Assembly (NCBI GenBank): GCA_934045905.1
Contig: OW203762.1
Coordinates: 26,940,345-27,004,344, forward strand
From: Leuctra nigra
Lineage: Eukaryota; Arthropoda; Insecta; Plecoptera; Leuctridae
Direction: 5' to 3'
DNA length: 64,000 nt
Positions 54,328 through 64,000 of the stretch are shown here, one piece after another. The position numbers and the translations under genes are program-made. The notes beneath the pieces are model-generated. The model saw nothing but the letters and a program-made list of their open reading frames with translations. It did not search any database and had not been told where the DNA came from. The first letter of the stretch is position 1. Every line of letters starts with the position of its first letter.

Positions 54328-54328
54328 A
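54323..54328 (+). terminator. Polyadenylation signal overlapping the stop codon
   Basis: AATAAA at 54323-54328 contains the TAA stop (54325-54327) of the unknown gene, implying a very short 3' UTR. Confidence 0.6.
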
Positions 54329-56616
54329 TGTAACATCAACAAAAAAACATAACACAAGTTTAAGTTTATTTGAATTTCGTGACATTTGTGACTCCTGTCT
54401 AGTAAAAATGGGACATCGATCAAGATATGTTATCTTATTGTAAATATCAACCACTGTACTACCTAATCACAAGTCATGACATTTTAGATAAAGTCTTATC
54501 GATTAAAAATGAAATACATAAGATTCACCTGTCAATCTGTAACCGATTAAATTGAACTTACCAATGCTTAAGACTACATACTCTTTATTATTGAGGCCAT
54601 TACCTTGTTTTGTAACCTATCGCAGTGGCATTAGCAAGACTTTATTCCTTAGCATTACACTTGCTCGGAATCTGCGCTAACTTGCGCTAACTACAATTCT
54701 TCTGTAATTAGTTGCGTTAATTTTCTCCTTTTAATTTTCAATCCGATTTTGTGAAAAAGTCCCAGATACACAGGCAAATAGGTAGTACAATCGCAACAAC
54801 CTGCACCAAGTTGCTCTGAAATTCCCGAGACACTTTTATCAGACGACAGGCAAATGCTGGGTAGGTCCCTTTACTAATAAGCTACGTCCGCCACTTACCC
54901 AACTTCATTCTTCAACTATCTTCATCAATCATAGTGATTATTATAATCATTCGCAAACGCACGATGTCCCTCCCAAATGATCTGGTAATTGAATAGCTGC
55001 CCTACAATTAGAATTCAACAATTAGAACTGAAATATACATTGTTATTAATTAAGTGGGGACCTGTTCATTGACAGTCCTTGAGCCAGCCGCCAACAATGG
55101 ACGTATGTATACGTTCACACAAGCTCGGGTATTTTCATAATTCTTCGAGCAGCAATAAAACATTTTATAACAGTTATAAGAGTTGAACCGGCTGGCGAAG
55201 TGGAATCTATCATAATCGCAGATCGCTATAGCCTTCATCGACAGAGAGACTTTGGTTTTGTATCAGATTGAGGGTTATCACTGATTTCTTTATGTGTTGC
55301 GATAATATCTCTGATATTCGCAACTGTAATCAAAGCGACAGAAAAACATTTGTGATACCACATGTAGTGATAAAGTTTGAAACGTACCTACAGGTGACGG
55401 AGAATATCAGGTAAGTTTTACTAATTATAACATAATTATTGTTTATAGATTATTGAAAATAAGTCGATTCATATGTAGACAATGTTCAATGAGCTATGTA
55501 TACACCCACGAAAATAACAAATCACGTTTCTTCTAAAAGATACATAGAAAAACGCATGTTTGTGAGAGGGTATGCACCATAATGTGACACTTCAAAATTA
55601 TATGATAATGCTCACTAGAGATGCAAAAGGAAAGTTTCACTACTAATTTCCTTACCATCATCTTCCAATCATCTTCAAGGTCGCCAAATCTTTTCAATCT
55701 CTTTGCCACATTCTATATAAAGATATAAAAATAGTCCGTCGAACCCAAGAGATTTAGCTGTTTTAATGAGATTTAATGACTTGATCAACTCAAATCGTAA
55801 ACAGGTTATATTTCTGTACCTCAGAGGTAGAAGGTCGGAAGTGACTTTCAATGATTCTTGAGGTTAGCTCAGAAACTACAGCTATGCCTGAATGGCGACA
55901 CCAGTCATTTGACGTGCCAATGTGTGCAACTAAAAAAAATAAAAAAAAAAAAAATCTATCGAGGACTTCCGGCCTTCTGCGTCTAAGGTACAGATTTATT
56001 ATCTCGGATTTATGTTTTTAAAAGTTTTGTTCAAATTTATCATTGATTTGGTGCGATAGAACGAAATAACGAAGTATACAAACATCAAGTTTGTAAATAC
56101 TTGACCGATTGAACTGAAAATGTGTAAAATATTATAAAAACTTAATCTTTGTGACCTACAAAATTTCAAATTGATGGAATAGTTTTTAATATTTTTTAAC
56201 ATTTTAACCAATCAGAGGATTTGGCTAAAACTGTTAATCAAACAAAAGCCACCTTTTAAATTTTAACTATAATCAGAGTATGAAATGTTTTTTTTCTGAT
56301 AACCGGAAGTTGATGTTCAGAGCATGTTGTAGACAAATCAGTATGCATACCATCTTTGTCTTTACATGTGTGCAAAATTTCAGTTCGATGGGAGAAAAAG
56401 ACAGCGCGAAAAAGACAGAGGCCCGCTTCAAAAGAGTCAAAAGGAGTCTATCAATCACTCACTAAATACTCGAATTCACTTCTGGGTAAATAAACTTGGA
56501 AAGAGCAGAAACTTTGCAAACTCATATCAATTCGCATGCCACACGAAGACTCGCTCATCAACGCGTTAGAGCGTTTTCCTACCTTCGCATGATGACGTAA
56601 TGTTTCAGACCTGACA
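54328..56616. other. Intergenic region before the P450
   Basis: About 2.3 kb of AT-rich DNA. At 56030-56450 it holds copy 3 of the CCAAT-type dispersed repeat (matching 2440-2960, including TTTACATGTGTGCAAAATTT near 56360). Nothing else recognised. Confidence 0.5.
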
Positions 56617-59600
56617 ATGCTGGATCTGTGGACTATTCTGACGACGCTTGCGCTGGGCGTCGTGAGCGTCGTGGGCCTGTTCTTTACCATCATGCCGTTC
56701 CAATTCCTGTCCCAGAAGGCCCATGACATTGTGAACATGATGCCTGGGCCCAAGTTCATTCCAGTCTTCGGCAGTATGTTTGAATTCAACCTCAAACACG
56801 AAGGTAAGAGATTTAAATGTCGTCACTCATAAATAAGTGAAGTGACACAAAAATAATTGCTTCAGGGCATGTATAGTCACCTCTATAATGTACTGATAAA
56901 ACTTACCCCCCATCACGACTGCCAGTCGTACACAGACGTAGTATAAGTTGCCTAAAATATTTACATTTTGTATACAGAGGGGTGATTTGCAAGACTGATT
57001 TTATCGCTGGTTTTATCACGATAAAACGACGCGGCTGTACACCCACGGTCAGAATAATTGACTGTAAACTGCTAAGTTGGAGCTCGAATTACCGTCAATA
57101 TTTGTGAATTGAGAAATAATTGTTTATGAGGTGGTTGGTTGGTTCTTACCTAAACTTAATCAAACCCTCCAACCCCACTTGCTTGCCATCTGCGTTTACC
57201 TACCTTTATGTTGTCGTCTCTAGACAATCAAGTTTTGAAAAAGACTTAGAATTTTGCTCGCAATTTATGTGACCGCGGGTGTACAGCCATTTCCATTAGT
57301 TCCCTTACCGGTTTCCCATACTTAGACCAACATGGGGATTTGGCTGCGAATGTCGATTTTTTATTTCGATTGTGTTGTGTCAGATGAAATATTCAGTGAC
57401 ATTGGGAGAGTCTTATAAAGATATTTTCTCGAGTGCTTGATTAAATAGGTAAGAGAGATTAGACTATGGTATTAGAAAAGCCGTGAGGACTCATGCATTG
57501 ATGGCAATGATTGGCAATCTCAGCTAGTTGATTAATAATCACATCACAACGAAAGAAATTACGTGACTTTCTGATGTTTTTGGCAATCTCAGCTAGTTGA
57601 TTAATAATCACATAACAACAGAATTATCTTGAAAGAAATTAAGTGACTTTCTGATGTTTTATTGTTTATATATGATATGTTTGTTTACTTTGCAGAAGTG
57701 CTGCCTAAGATCATTCAGATGGCTGAACTATACGGCAAAACGTTCAAGATTTGGATCCTGGGGAATCCCACCATCTTCCTGCTGGACCCAGATGACGTAG
57801 AGGTTAGCAATCCTGGATCTTTCAATTCTCTCATGCATCATGAATTTCATCCCATTCACATCCATGATATTTTATAGACGTGCTACGGCTCTGTCTGGAT
57901 TGCGATTGCGATCAGTCTACCTTACCTGCGGCTACCAAGTGGCCAGCTCGGATTTAGGAGATCTTCGAAATACTGTGCAGAGATTTTATATATTTTATCG
58001 GGTTTTCTTATAGTAAAGGAGTTTGTACCAAAAATAGCTGTTTTTTCTTAAATAATTACCCAGTACATTAATTTCGTTTTAAATACTATCTTCACATCTC
58101 TTCATCTCTTCAAATTTGAAACATCACTTTTTGGTTTTAATCAGAGAATGACGGATTGCTCCTGTTACGGAAAATATAATTTATAAATTAAATGAATGCT
58201 TTCTTTTTTCAGACTGTGGTAAGCAACATAAAGTACATAGACAAGAGCATTGCTTACACCTTCTTACACCCCTGGCTTGGTACAGGACTGCTAACAAGTA
58301 CAGGCAAGTACAATGACTGGGACTTGGTGAATGCTTTGGTCTATTACTCCGGGGCTCGATCCCAAGGCCAACCCATCCTCTGGTAATCAAACACGACGAT
58401 GGGCTTGTGGCCGAATACTTTTTTTTTTTTTTTTAATTTGATATGTATTTGGATTTTTCGTCAGTTTAGTAGAATGAAGTGTGTTTACAGTTATTTAAAA
58501 TGCATAAGAGGTATTAATGTTCAACCTATTCTTAGGGCCAACCTTTCAATACTCTGCTAAAACAATTAATTAACTTAACACAGTCATTCTATAAATGTCA
58601 TTAGTTGTTGCCATGACAATACAGTCCTAATCAACAGTTTAAAAGTTAGCAGAGTACTGGCAATTAGTGTTTTAGGCAAGGCACCTTCGCAGTTCGTTTA
58701 TTTTTATATTATTTGGACAATCTTTCTCTATCACGTGAAACATAGAATAATACTCTGCCTTGCCTCAATCAGCTATTTGCACATCCAGAAAAGTTACAAA
58801 CATGCACAATTGATGTTTCAGTGAGAGCCAAATATCATTGGAAATAGGAAACAATGCATCCGACTCTCTTCAGCCAGATTCTGATCTCTTCACCCTGAGA
58901 CGTCAGCTGGATGACAGTGTCATTCGCAACTTAACCATTCTCATCTCTCCATTATTTTCTAACTAGTTACGTCTTCTTCTTGTTTTGTTTAGGCAGCAAG
59001 TGGCAGAGAAGAAGGAAGATTCTGACTCCGGCGTTTCACTTCAAGATCCTGGAGCAGTACGTGGAGGTGTTCAACAGGAACAGCGCCATCTTGGTGGACA
59101 AGTTGGCGCTAACTCAAGGCAAAGTCGTGGAGGTCAACTCCTATGTCACTCTGTGTGCGCTGGACATCATTTGCGGTCAGTTGGAACAGAGAACAGGACA
59201 CTTATCAGATATCCAACACGCATGGGCGCCGGCAGGATATCTGCCAGGGGGGGGGGGGGGAGAAGTAAACAACACAAAACTTTTATTTTTTCCTCACTTT
59301 CTTTACTTTTTGCCAGGATCTTCCAGAATAATCATAATCAGGATCTTCTTTCCAAGATTGTTATAATTAAACCCATAGTATTATTTTATCATTTTATTCT
59401 AAAATACTCTTAGTATTTAGTATTTAGTATTTATTCATTCTCCTAGTATTATTTTAGTATTTTTTAGTTTGTTGAAATATTATACACGTGTAACTTTCAA
59501 ATAATACTTATTTGCATACTATTAACTTTAAATACCATCATCAGTATTCAGACATGGGCAGTATCTAGATACTTGTATCTTAAGATACGTATCTTAGATA

Positions 59601-62600
59601 CATTTGTATCTTGTATCTAGTATTTTAAATACATGAGCCAAATGTATCTGTATCTTGTATTTTAAATACCCATTTCTAAAGTATTTTGTATCTTTTTTGA
59701 AGATTTAAAATACAAGATACATTTTTATGCGCCTAGAATTTCAAATACAGCTTGATCTCTTGTTTGATTTCAAACAAGCATCAAATAATACAAGTTTCCG
59801 TATTGAATCGATCAAGAAAATGTTAAGTATGTTGCCTTACAAATAGAACAAATTAAAATTTAATTTAGAAAGTAAGTCCCTATAATTTTTACTGTTGGAT
59901 GATATGTATGAGAATAAAAAAAAAGTATCTTTAAATGTATTTTTTTTGAAGTATCTAAAAATACTTTCTTGTATCTTGTATTTTAAATACATCTCTAAAA
60001 TGTATCTTGTATCTTGTATTTTAGATACCCAAATTAAAAGTATCGGTGTCATGTATTATTCCAAATACATTGAAACAGAGTATTTTGCCCATGTCTGTCG
60101 CATCGTTTACAAGTAACTATGCAAATAATACTCTGTGTAACGCGTTGATGAGCGAGCCCTATACAAAGATGATATTTGATTTGCTGATTGTTCTAGAGAC
60201 TGCGATGGGGACGCCGGTACATGCGCAGAGAGGAGGGCAGCCCGAATACTGCAGCGCTACAAGGAGGTAATTACAGCTCTCTTTGGAACGATGTACTGTC
60301 AACCTTTGACTGATAGAGATATTGAAGTATTCTCTTGTTATACAATTACTCAGTTCACAATTACAAATATGATTGGATAAAGGTAATTATGCAATATAAC
60401 TGGTTTCCGAGCTCACCTCAGGAATCATTGAAACTTCAAACATTCTACCTCGGAGTTACAGAATTAATAAAGGTATTGTTTACGATTGATTTCGATGAAC
60501 AGAAAATTATCAATCTTGATTCCAAAGTTTAATCAAGATATTGTGTCTGGTGCCCGATAACATTGATGTCTACGTCTGAGTAATTCTTGTCAACTAACTC
60601 AGTTTTTTTCCCACCTAAATGGATGTCAATATTTCAATGCCAGACTTGCTTTCTAGTACGACGGACAATTAATGTAAAACAAGTGTTGCTCCACTTTTTA
60701 ATTTTTAATGGAGAAAACTCTGTTATTCTGTCAGAATGAGTGATCTGTTCCAACATCGCTACATGTCCTTCTGGATCCACAAGGACTGGATATATCGGTG
60801 GACGCCGTCAGGACGCGAGCAGAAGAAGGTCCTGAAAGTTCTGCACGGATTCACAGACAAGGTTTTACAAATTCACCTATACATTCTGACACTGGTTTGG
60901 TGAACATATTTTATTATGTTCATGCAACAACTGTAAACAAATCAAAGGATACATTCTTGATTCTTATGAGTCCAAACGGTAAATCCCAAGATTCGTTAGA
61001 TTTATGATGAAGACTTTTGGCTATTCCAAAAGTGAAGACTTTTGAACAATTTAAATCAACATTCATCATAAACATTCTCTGTCCGTCTGCCAATATTTAT
61101 CACAAGTAGAAGTTTTCTTCTCATACTCTTGTGAACCAAACAATTTTATTCTTGCCAGGTGATAAAGCAAAGGAGAGCTGAATATCGGGAAAAGAAGTCT
61201 GCCGGAACAGAAATCAGTAAGTAAACCACACGTCTCTTTTGGACTAATCTTGTGGGAATAACAATCATTCGATTATCTTGAAAGAACTACATTTTCTGAC
61301 TGACAATGTGGTTGTGATGGCATGGAGTACGGAATAGAAGCACTTTGTGATTGAACACACCGATTAGTAAGATAAAGTGAACTTTAGCGGTCTAGATGGC
61401 TGTGTTTCATTGGCTGTTGCCATGGTTTCAGGCGATAAATCCTGCCGCTAACTTTATCTGGACATCGTACAACCGAGCCTAAATGAGGATTTTTGTTAGT
61501 TTCGTCATTACTAGAAAATTATAAGTTATACTTTTTCTTCGTAATTTGATATAAATGAAAGAAAATGTCTACCATGTTTATATCATACAAATATAATCTT
61601 TAAAAAATTAATGGCAATAAAGTTCTTGAAGAAGCCCAATTAATATGAATTGTGTAGAAAGCCATGTCTCCAAAGCGGACATCAAAGTGAAGGGAGCCAA
61701 ACGAAGAGCGAAACAAATGCTAAATGACTCTTCACTCGTGATCTAGAGGAGAAGAAGAAGCTGCTGACGTTCCTGGACCTGCTGATCGAGGAGTCTGAGA
61801 CGAAGCAGGAGTTGAAGGATCAGGACATCCGGGAGGAGGTGGACACGTTCATGTTCGAGGGTCACGACACCACTGCCGCCGCCGTGTCCTGGACACTCTT
61901 CGCGCTCGGACACAACCCGGACGTTCAGGCAAGACACTGTCCCGATGCAGACACAATATGATGCTGTGACGGCGTTCAAATTGGTTTTCCACACTGAGGA
62001 TTCGATCTTGATCTAAAATCTAAATCGTGATCGAAAGCGTGTATGAACAGAACTCAATCGAACTCGATCATGATCCAAATCTCGATTAAGTTGTAACAAC
62101 GCCATCGAAATCTGAATCGTGATCGAAGACAAATTCAAACCAAAGAAATTATGAATTTCTTAATAACGTAGAGAAGCATGCTCTAATTTGCATGTAACAA
62201 GAATTTTTAAGTTCAACTTCAAGCTTTCCGCCATTTTGATTTCAATTGTATAATTGAACTGGATAATCGACACGTTTAATAGTAAAAGTTGAATCGTATA
62301 ATTTGGTGTTTTTTTGTACTATTCAAAATGTTGTGTTAACTCGCTGAACAGTAGTTGTTATGTGCATTTATTCTGTCAATTAATTGTTATTTTGTGTAAT
62401 AAAGTGTGGAATCTGACAGATTTCATGGACAGTGTTCAATTTCAGCAGTTGATAAGCTCTCAAGTATGACACATTATCTTGAAAGGGGGTACATATGGGA
62501 GAGGCAATAAGTAATATCACTGACCATTGAACGTTTACTAAAATTCACAGATTTTCCGACCCCTACAAAGTACATTCACAATCAAAACTTGATTACCAGA

Positions 62601-62830
62601 TCTCCGTATATCAATATGGTGATCTGGTAAACAACGTACGTATTTACTGATGTTGTAGGAGAAGATATTCGAAGAGCTGCAGGAGAAGTTCGGGTCGATG
62701 GAGCCGTTTGCACCGACACAATCCGAGCTTCAGGACTTGCCCTACTTGGACCGCGTAATCAAGGAGTCGTTGAGACTCTTCCCCAGCGTGCCAGCCATTT
62801 CCAGATTCATCCTGCACGATGTTCCGTTAA
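56617..62830 (+). CDS. Cytochrome P450, CYP4 family, 3' end outside window
   Basis: Microsomal monooxygenase of the CYP4 clade, whose members oxidise fatty acids, pheromones or xenobiotics. Exons: 56617-56803, 57696-57802, 58213-58303, 58993-59175, 60197-60266, 60735-60861, 61159-61216, 61747-61928 and 62659-62830 (392 codons, phases consistent). Visible: N-terminal membrane anchor, the hinge [12 protein letters not shown], helix C region [20 protein letters not shown] (typical of CYP4), the I-helix signature [19 protein letters not shown] and the K-helix ExxR in KESLRLFP. The heme-binding Cys loop would lie beyond 64000 and was not found before the edge. Two introns use GC donors (after 58303 and 61928). 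A MITE and G-run occupy intron 4. Confidence 0.94.
57512..57660. repeat. Tandem duplication of about 70-80 bp in P450 intron 1
   Basis: TGGCAATCTCAGCTAGTTGA starts both copies (57512 and 57581), and both end GACTTTCTGATGTTTT. The second copy has 11 extra bases (CAGAATTATCT). It abuts the intron end, 35 bp before exon 2. Confidence 0.9.
58305..58395 (+). repeat. tRNA-like / SINE-like sequence in P450 intron 3
   Basis: GACTTGGTGAATGCTTTGGTC and a B-box GGGGCTCGATCCC (58351-58363) stand at tRNA-like spacing. It begins immediately after exon 3's GC donor. A different family from the copies at 22400 and 42700. The acceptor stem is not evident. Confidence 0.4.
58547..58659. mobile_element. MITE with CAATACTCTGCT ends, copy 2
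   Basis: Inverted ends CAATACTCTGCTAA / TTAGCAGAGTACTG; same family as 43649-43773. In P450 intron 3. Confidence 0.7.
59549..60097. mobile_element. TIR element with CAGACATGGGCA ends
   Basis: Ends CAGACATGGGCA and TGCCCATGTCTG. The interior is an extended inverted array of GTATCTTGTATTTTAAATAC-type repeats. About 549 bp in P450 intron 4, without a clear target duplication. hAT-like by terminal style only. Confidence 0.7.
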
Positions 62831-63574
62831 GTACGTCTCTTTACTTCGTCAGAAGCGCAGTGTATCTCTGTTCTGGTTCTTGTGATTCTGAATCATTGTG
62901 TTTTGTGTTTTCGACCATTTGCCTATCCCTTGTTCGAGGTGGTTCTGAAGAATACGATTGTGATGTGTTTTGACACCTTCTTGATTTTTATGATAGGGCA
63001 TATTGACACTTTCTGCGATTCGGACGGATTATAGACAGGAAACTGCGTTACAGTCGCAGTAGTTTGTTACAAAAACACTCGAATTAATGACACAGTTTGT
63101 CGTCAGACAATAGACAGGGTATGCTACTAGCTAATAGAGTTGAAAGAACAAATTATGCTACGATCTAAATGCTCTTGTATCATTTTACAGAACTAAAGAA
63201 GAAGTTCGTAATGATGGTCATTTTAGTGAATCTATTAGGGATGGTGTTTTAAGAGGAAAAGAAGAATTTCTAAAATAAGTTCGATGGAAAACTAAATCTA
63301 GGTACGCAATCTTGTTTTAAGTTCAGTTTTGGTTCGAGAAAATGAATAGGGAAATCTTGTAAGAACTTATTACCACATTCCATCGGTAGGCAATATTCTT
63401 TAAGATAAAGTATGTTGGCCAAATATGGAGATTGCACTAATTTTCATTTCCAAACTGACGAGTTCCACTTCTAACACCGACCTAATGAATAATAAAAACT
63501 TCGTAATATTGACCTACTTCTGCCACCAAATGTAGTTTCAGATATTTTATCAAACTTATGTCGTTTTCGGCTGG
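62831..63574 (+). other. P450 intron sequence
   Basis: After the exon 9 donor (GTACGT at 62831). I searched for the perf/PERF and heme-loop exons of the P450 and did not find them, so this should be intron. No repeats recognised. Confidence 0.55.
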
Positions 63575-64000
63575 CCGCACTGGGGTTGCACTGAGCTGCA
63601 CTGAGTGCAAGTGGCGTGTTCGACTGGCAGTGCGAGTTGCTCTGGGGCAATGTTTTCGTATTCGACTGGGAAGTGGTGCACACTGGGTGCGCACTCAGTG
63701 CACTATTTCTTCCTCGGAAATATTAGGTAGAGTTGCCCCCTCCACTCCGCCGCACTCCGACAAAATGGCGGCACGAAAAACAAAATTGATGTTGTTACTG
63801 GAGGTTTTCCTTTAAAACACTCGGGAGCTCAATTTCTTCGGTTGCCATTTGAAAATAGCTGTCAGTGTCAAAACACAAAATCAAAACATACCATTCGTAT
63901 TCGGCTGAGACTGCACTGGGGGCAGCACTAGGCAGCACTAGGGCAAAACCAGGTTAAGACATGACGTCACGATCAAGAACTCAGTGCAACCCCAGTGCGG
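63575..64000. mobile_element. Long-TIR MITE with CCGCACTGGGGTTGCACTGA ends
   Basis: Starts CCGCACTGGGGTTGCACTGA at 63575 and ends with the complement at the last base of the window. Subterminal repeats of TTCGACTGG/TTCGTATTCG and GCACTG. The target duplication cannot be checked on the right. It lies in a P450 intron. Short ORFs inside are composition artefacts. Confidence 0.78.

Noticed and set aside
63170..63290. Possible next P450 exon after TTTTACAG
   Set aside because: The translation after this acceptor does not resemble the expected CYP4 sequence before the heme loop and stops soon.

Overview
The window is eukaryotic nuclear DNA from an insect. It has spliced genes with GT-AG introns, low GC content outside exons, an innexin, an insect-type odorant receptor, a CYP4-type P450, and dense transposon debris. 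The abundance of hAT-, Harbinger- and mariner-like MITEs, tRNA-derived SINE-like pieces and Ty3/gypsy elements would suit a hemipteran such as a planthopper, but that is inference and species level cannot be read from the sequence.

Layout, left to right. (1) 1-14424, minus strand: an IFT54/TRAF3IP1 gene, eleven exons visible, 3' end cut by the window edge. Its first intron carries a young, nearly intact Ty3/gypsy element (8160-13998) with a canonical -1 frameshift cassette between gag and pol and a 752-bp foldback element inside one LTR. (2) 14654-17973, plus strand: KRI1, head to head with IFT54 about 230 bp away. (3) 18353-27795, plus strand: a five-exon innexin whose third intron holds a 5.4-kb terminal-inverted-repeat composite. 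(4) 28373-31863, minus strand: a complete seven-exon odorant receptor, convergent with the innexin. (5) 32-35 kb: repeat-rich spacer with a well-delimited hAT-like element. (6) 35207-42230, minus strand: a three-exon single-domain rhodanese. Its first intron holds a four-element nested insertion, including a second Ty3/gypsy element. (7) 42.2-49.1 kb: gene-poor repeat land with a hAT-like element carrying poly-C tracts, and a 93/101-bp minisatellite. (8) 49105-54327, plus strand: a large, mostly disordered protein (about 1540 residues visible) that I do not recognise. (9) 56617 to beyond 64000, plus strand: a CYP4-family P450, nine exons visible, heme-binding end outside the window. (10) 63575-64000: a long-TIR MITE ending exactly at the window edge.

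The host genes do not form a pathway. IFT54 (ciliary transport), KRI1 (small-subunit ribosome assembly), innexin (gap junctions), odorant receptor, rhodanese and P450 are independent loci. The window is most informative for the transposon stratigraphy in its introns: exact target duplications and matching element lengths let the order of several insertions be read. Exon boundaries below were chosen by eye from splice consensus, and phases add up for every gene described.
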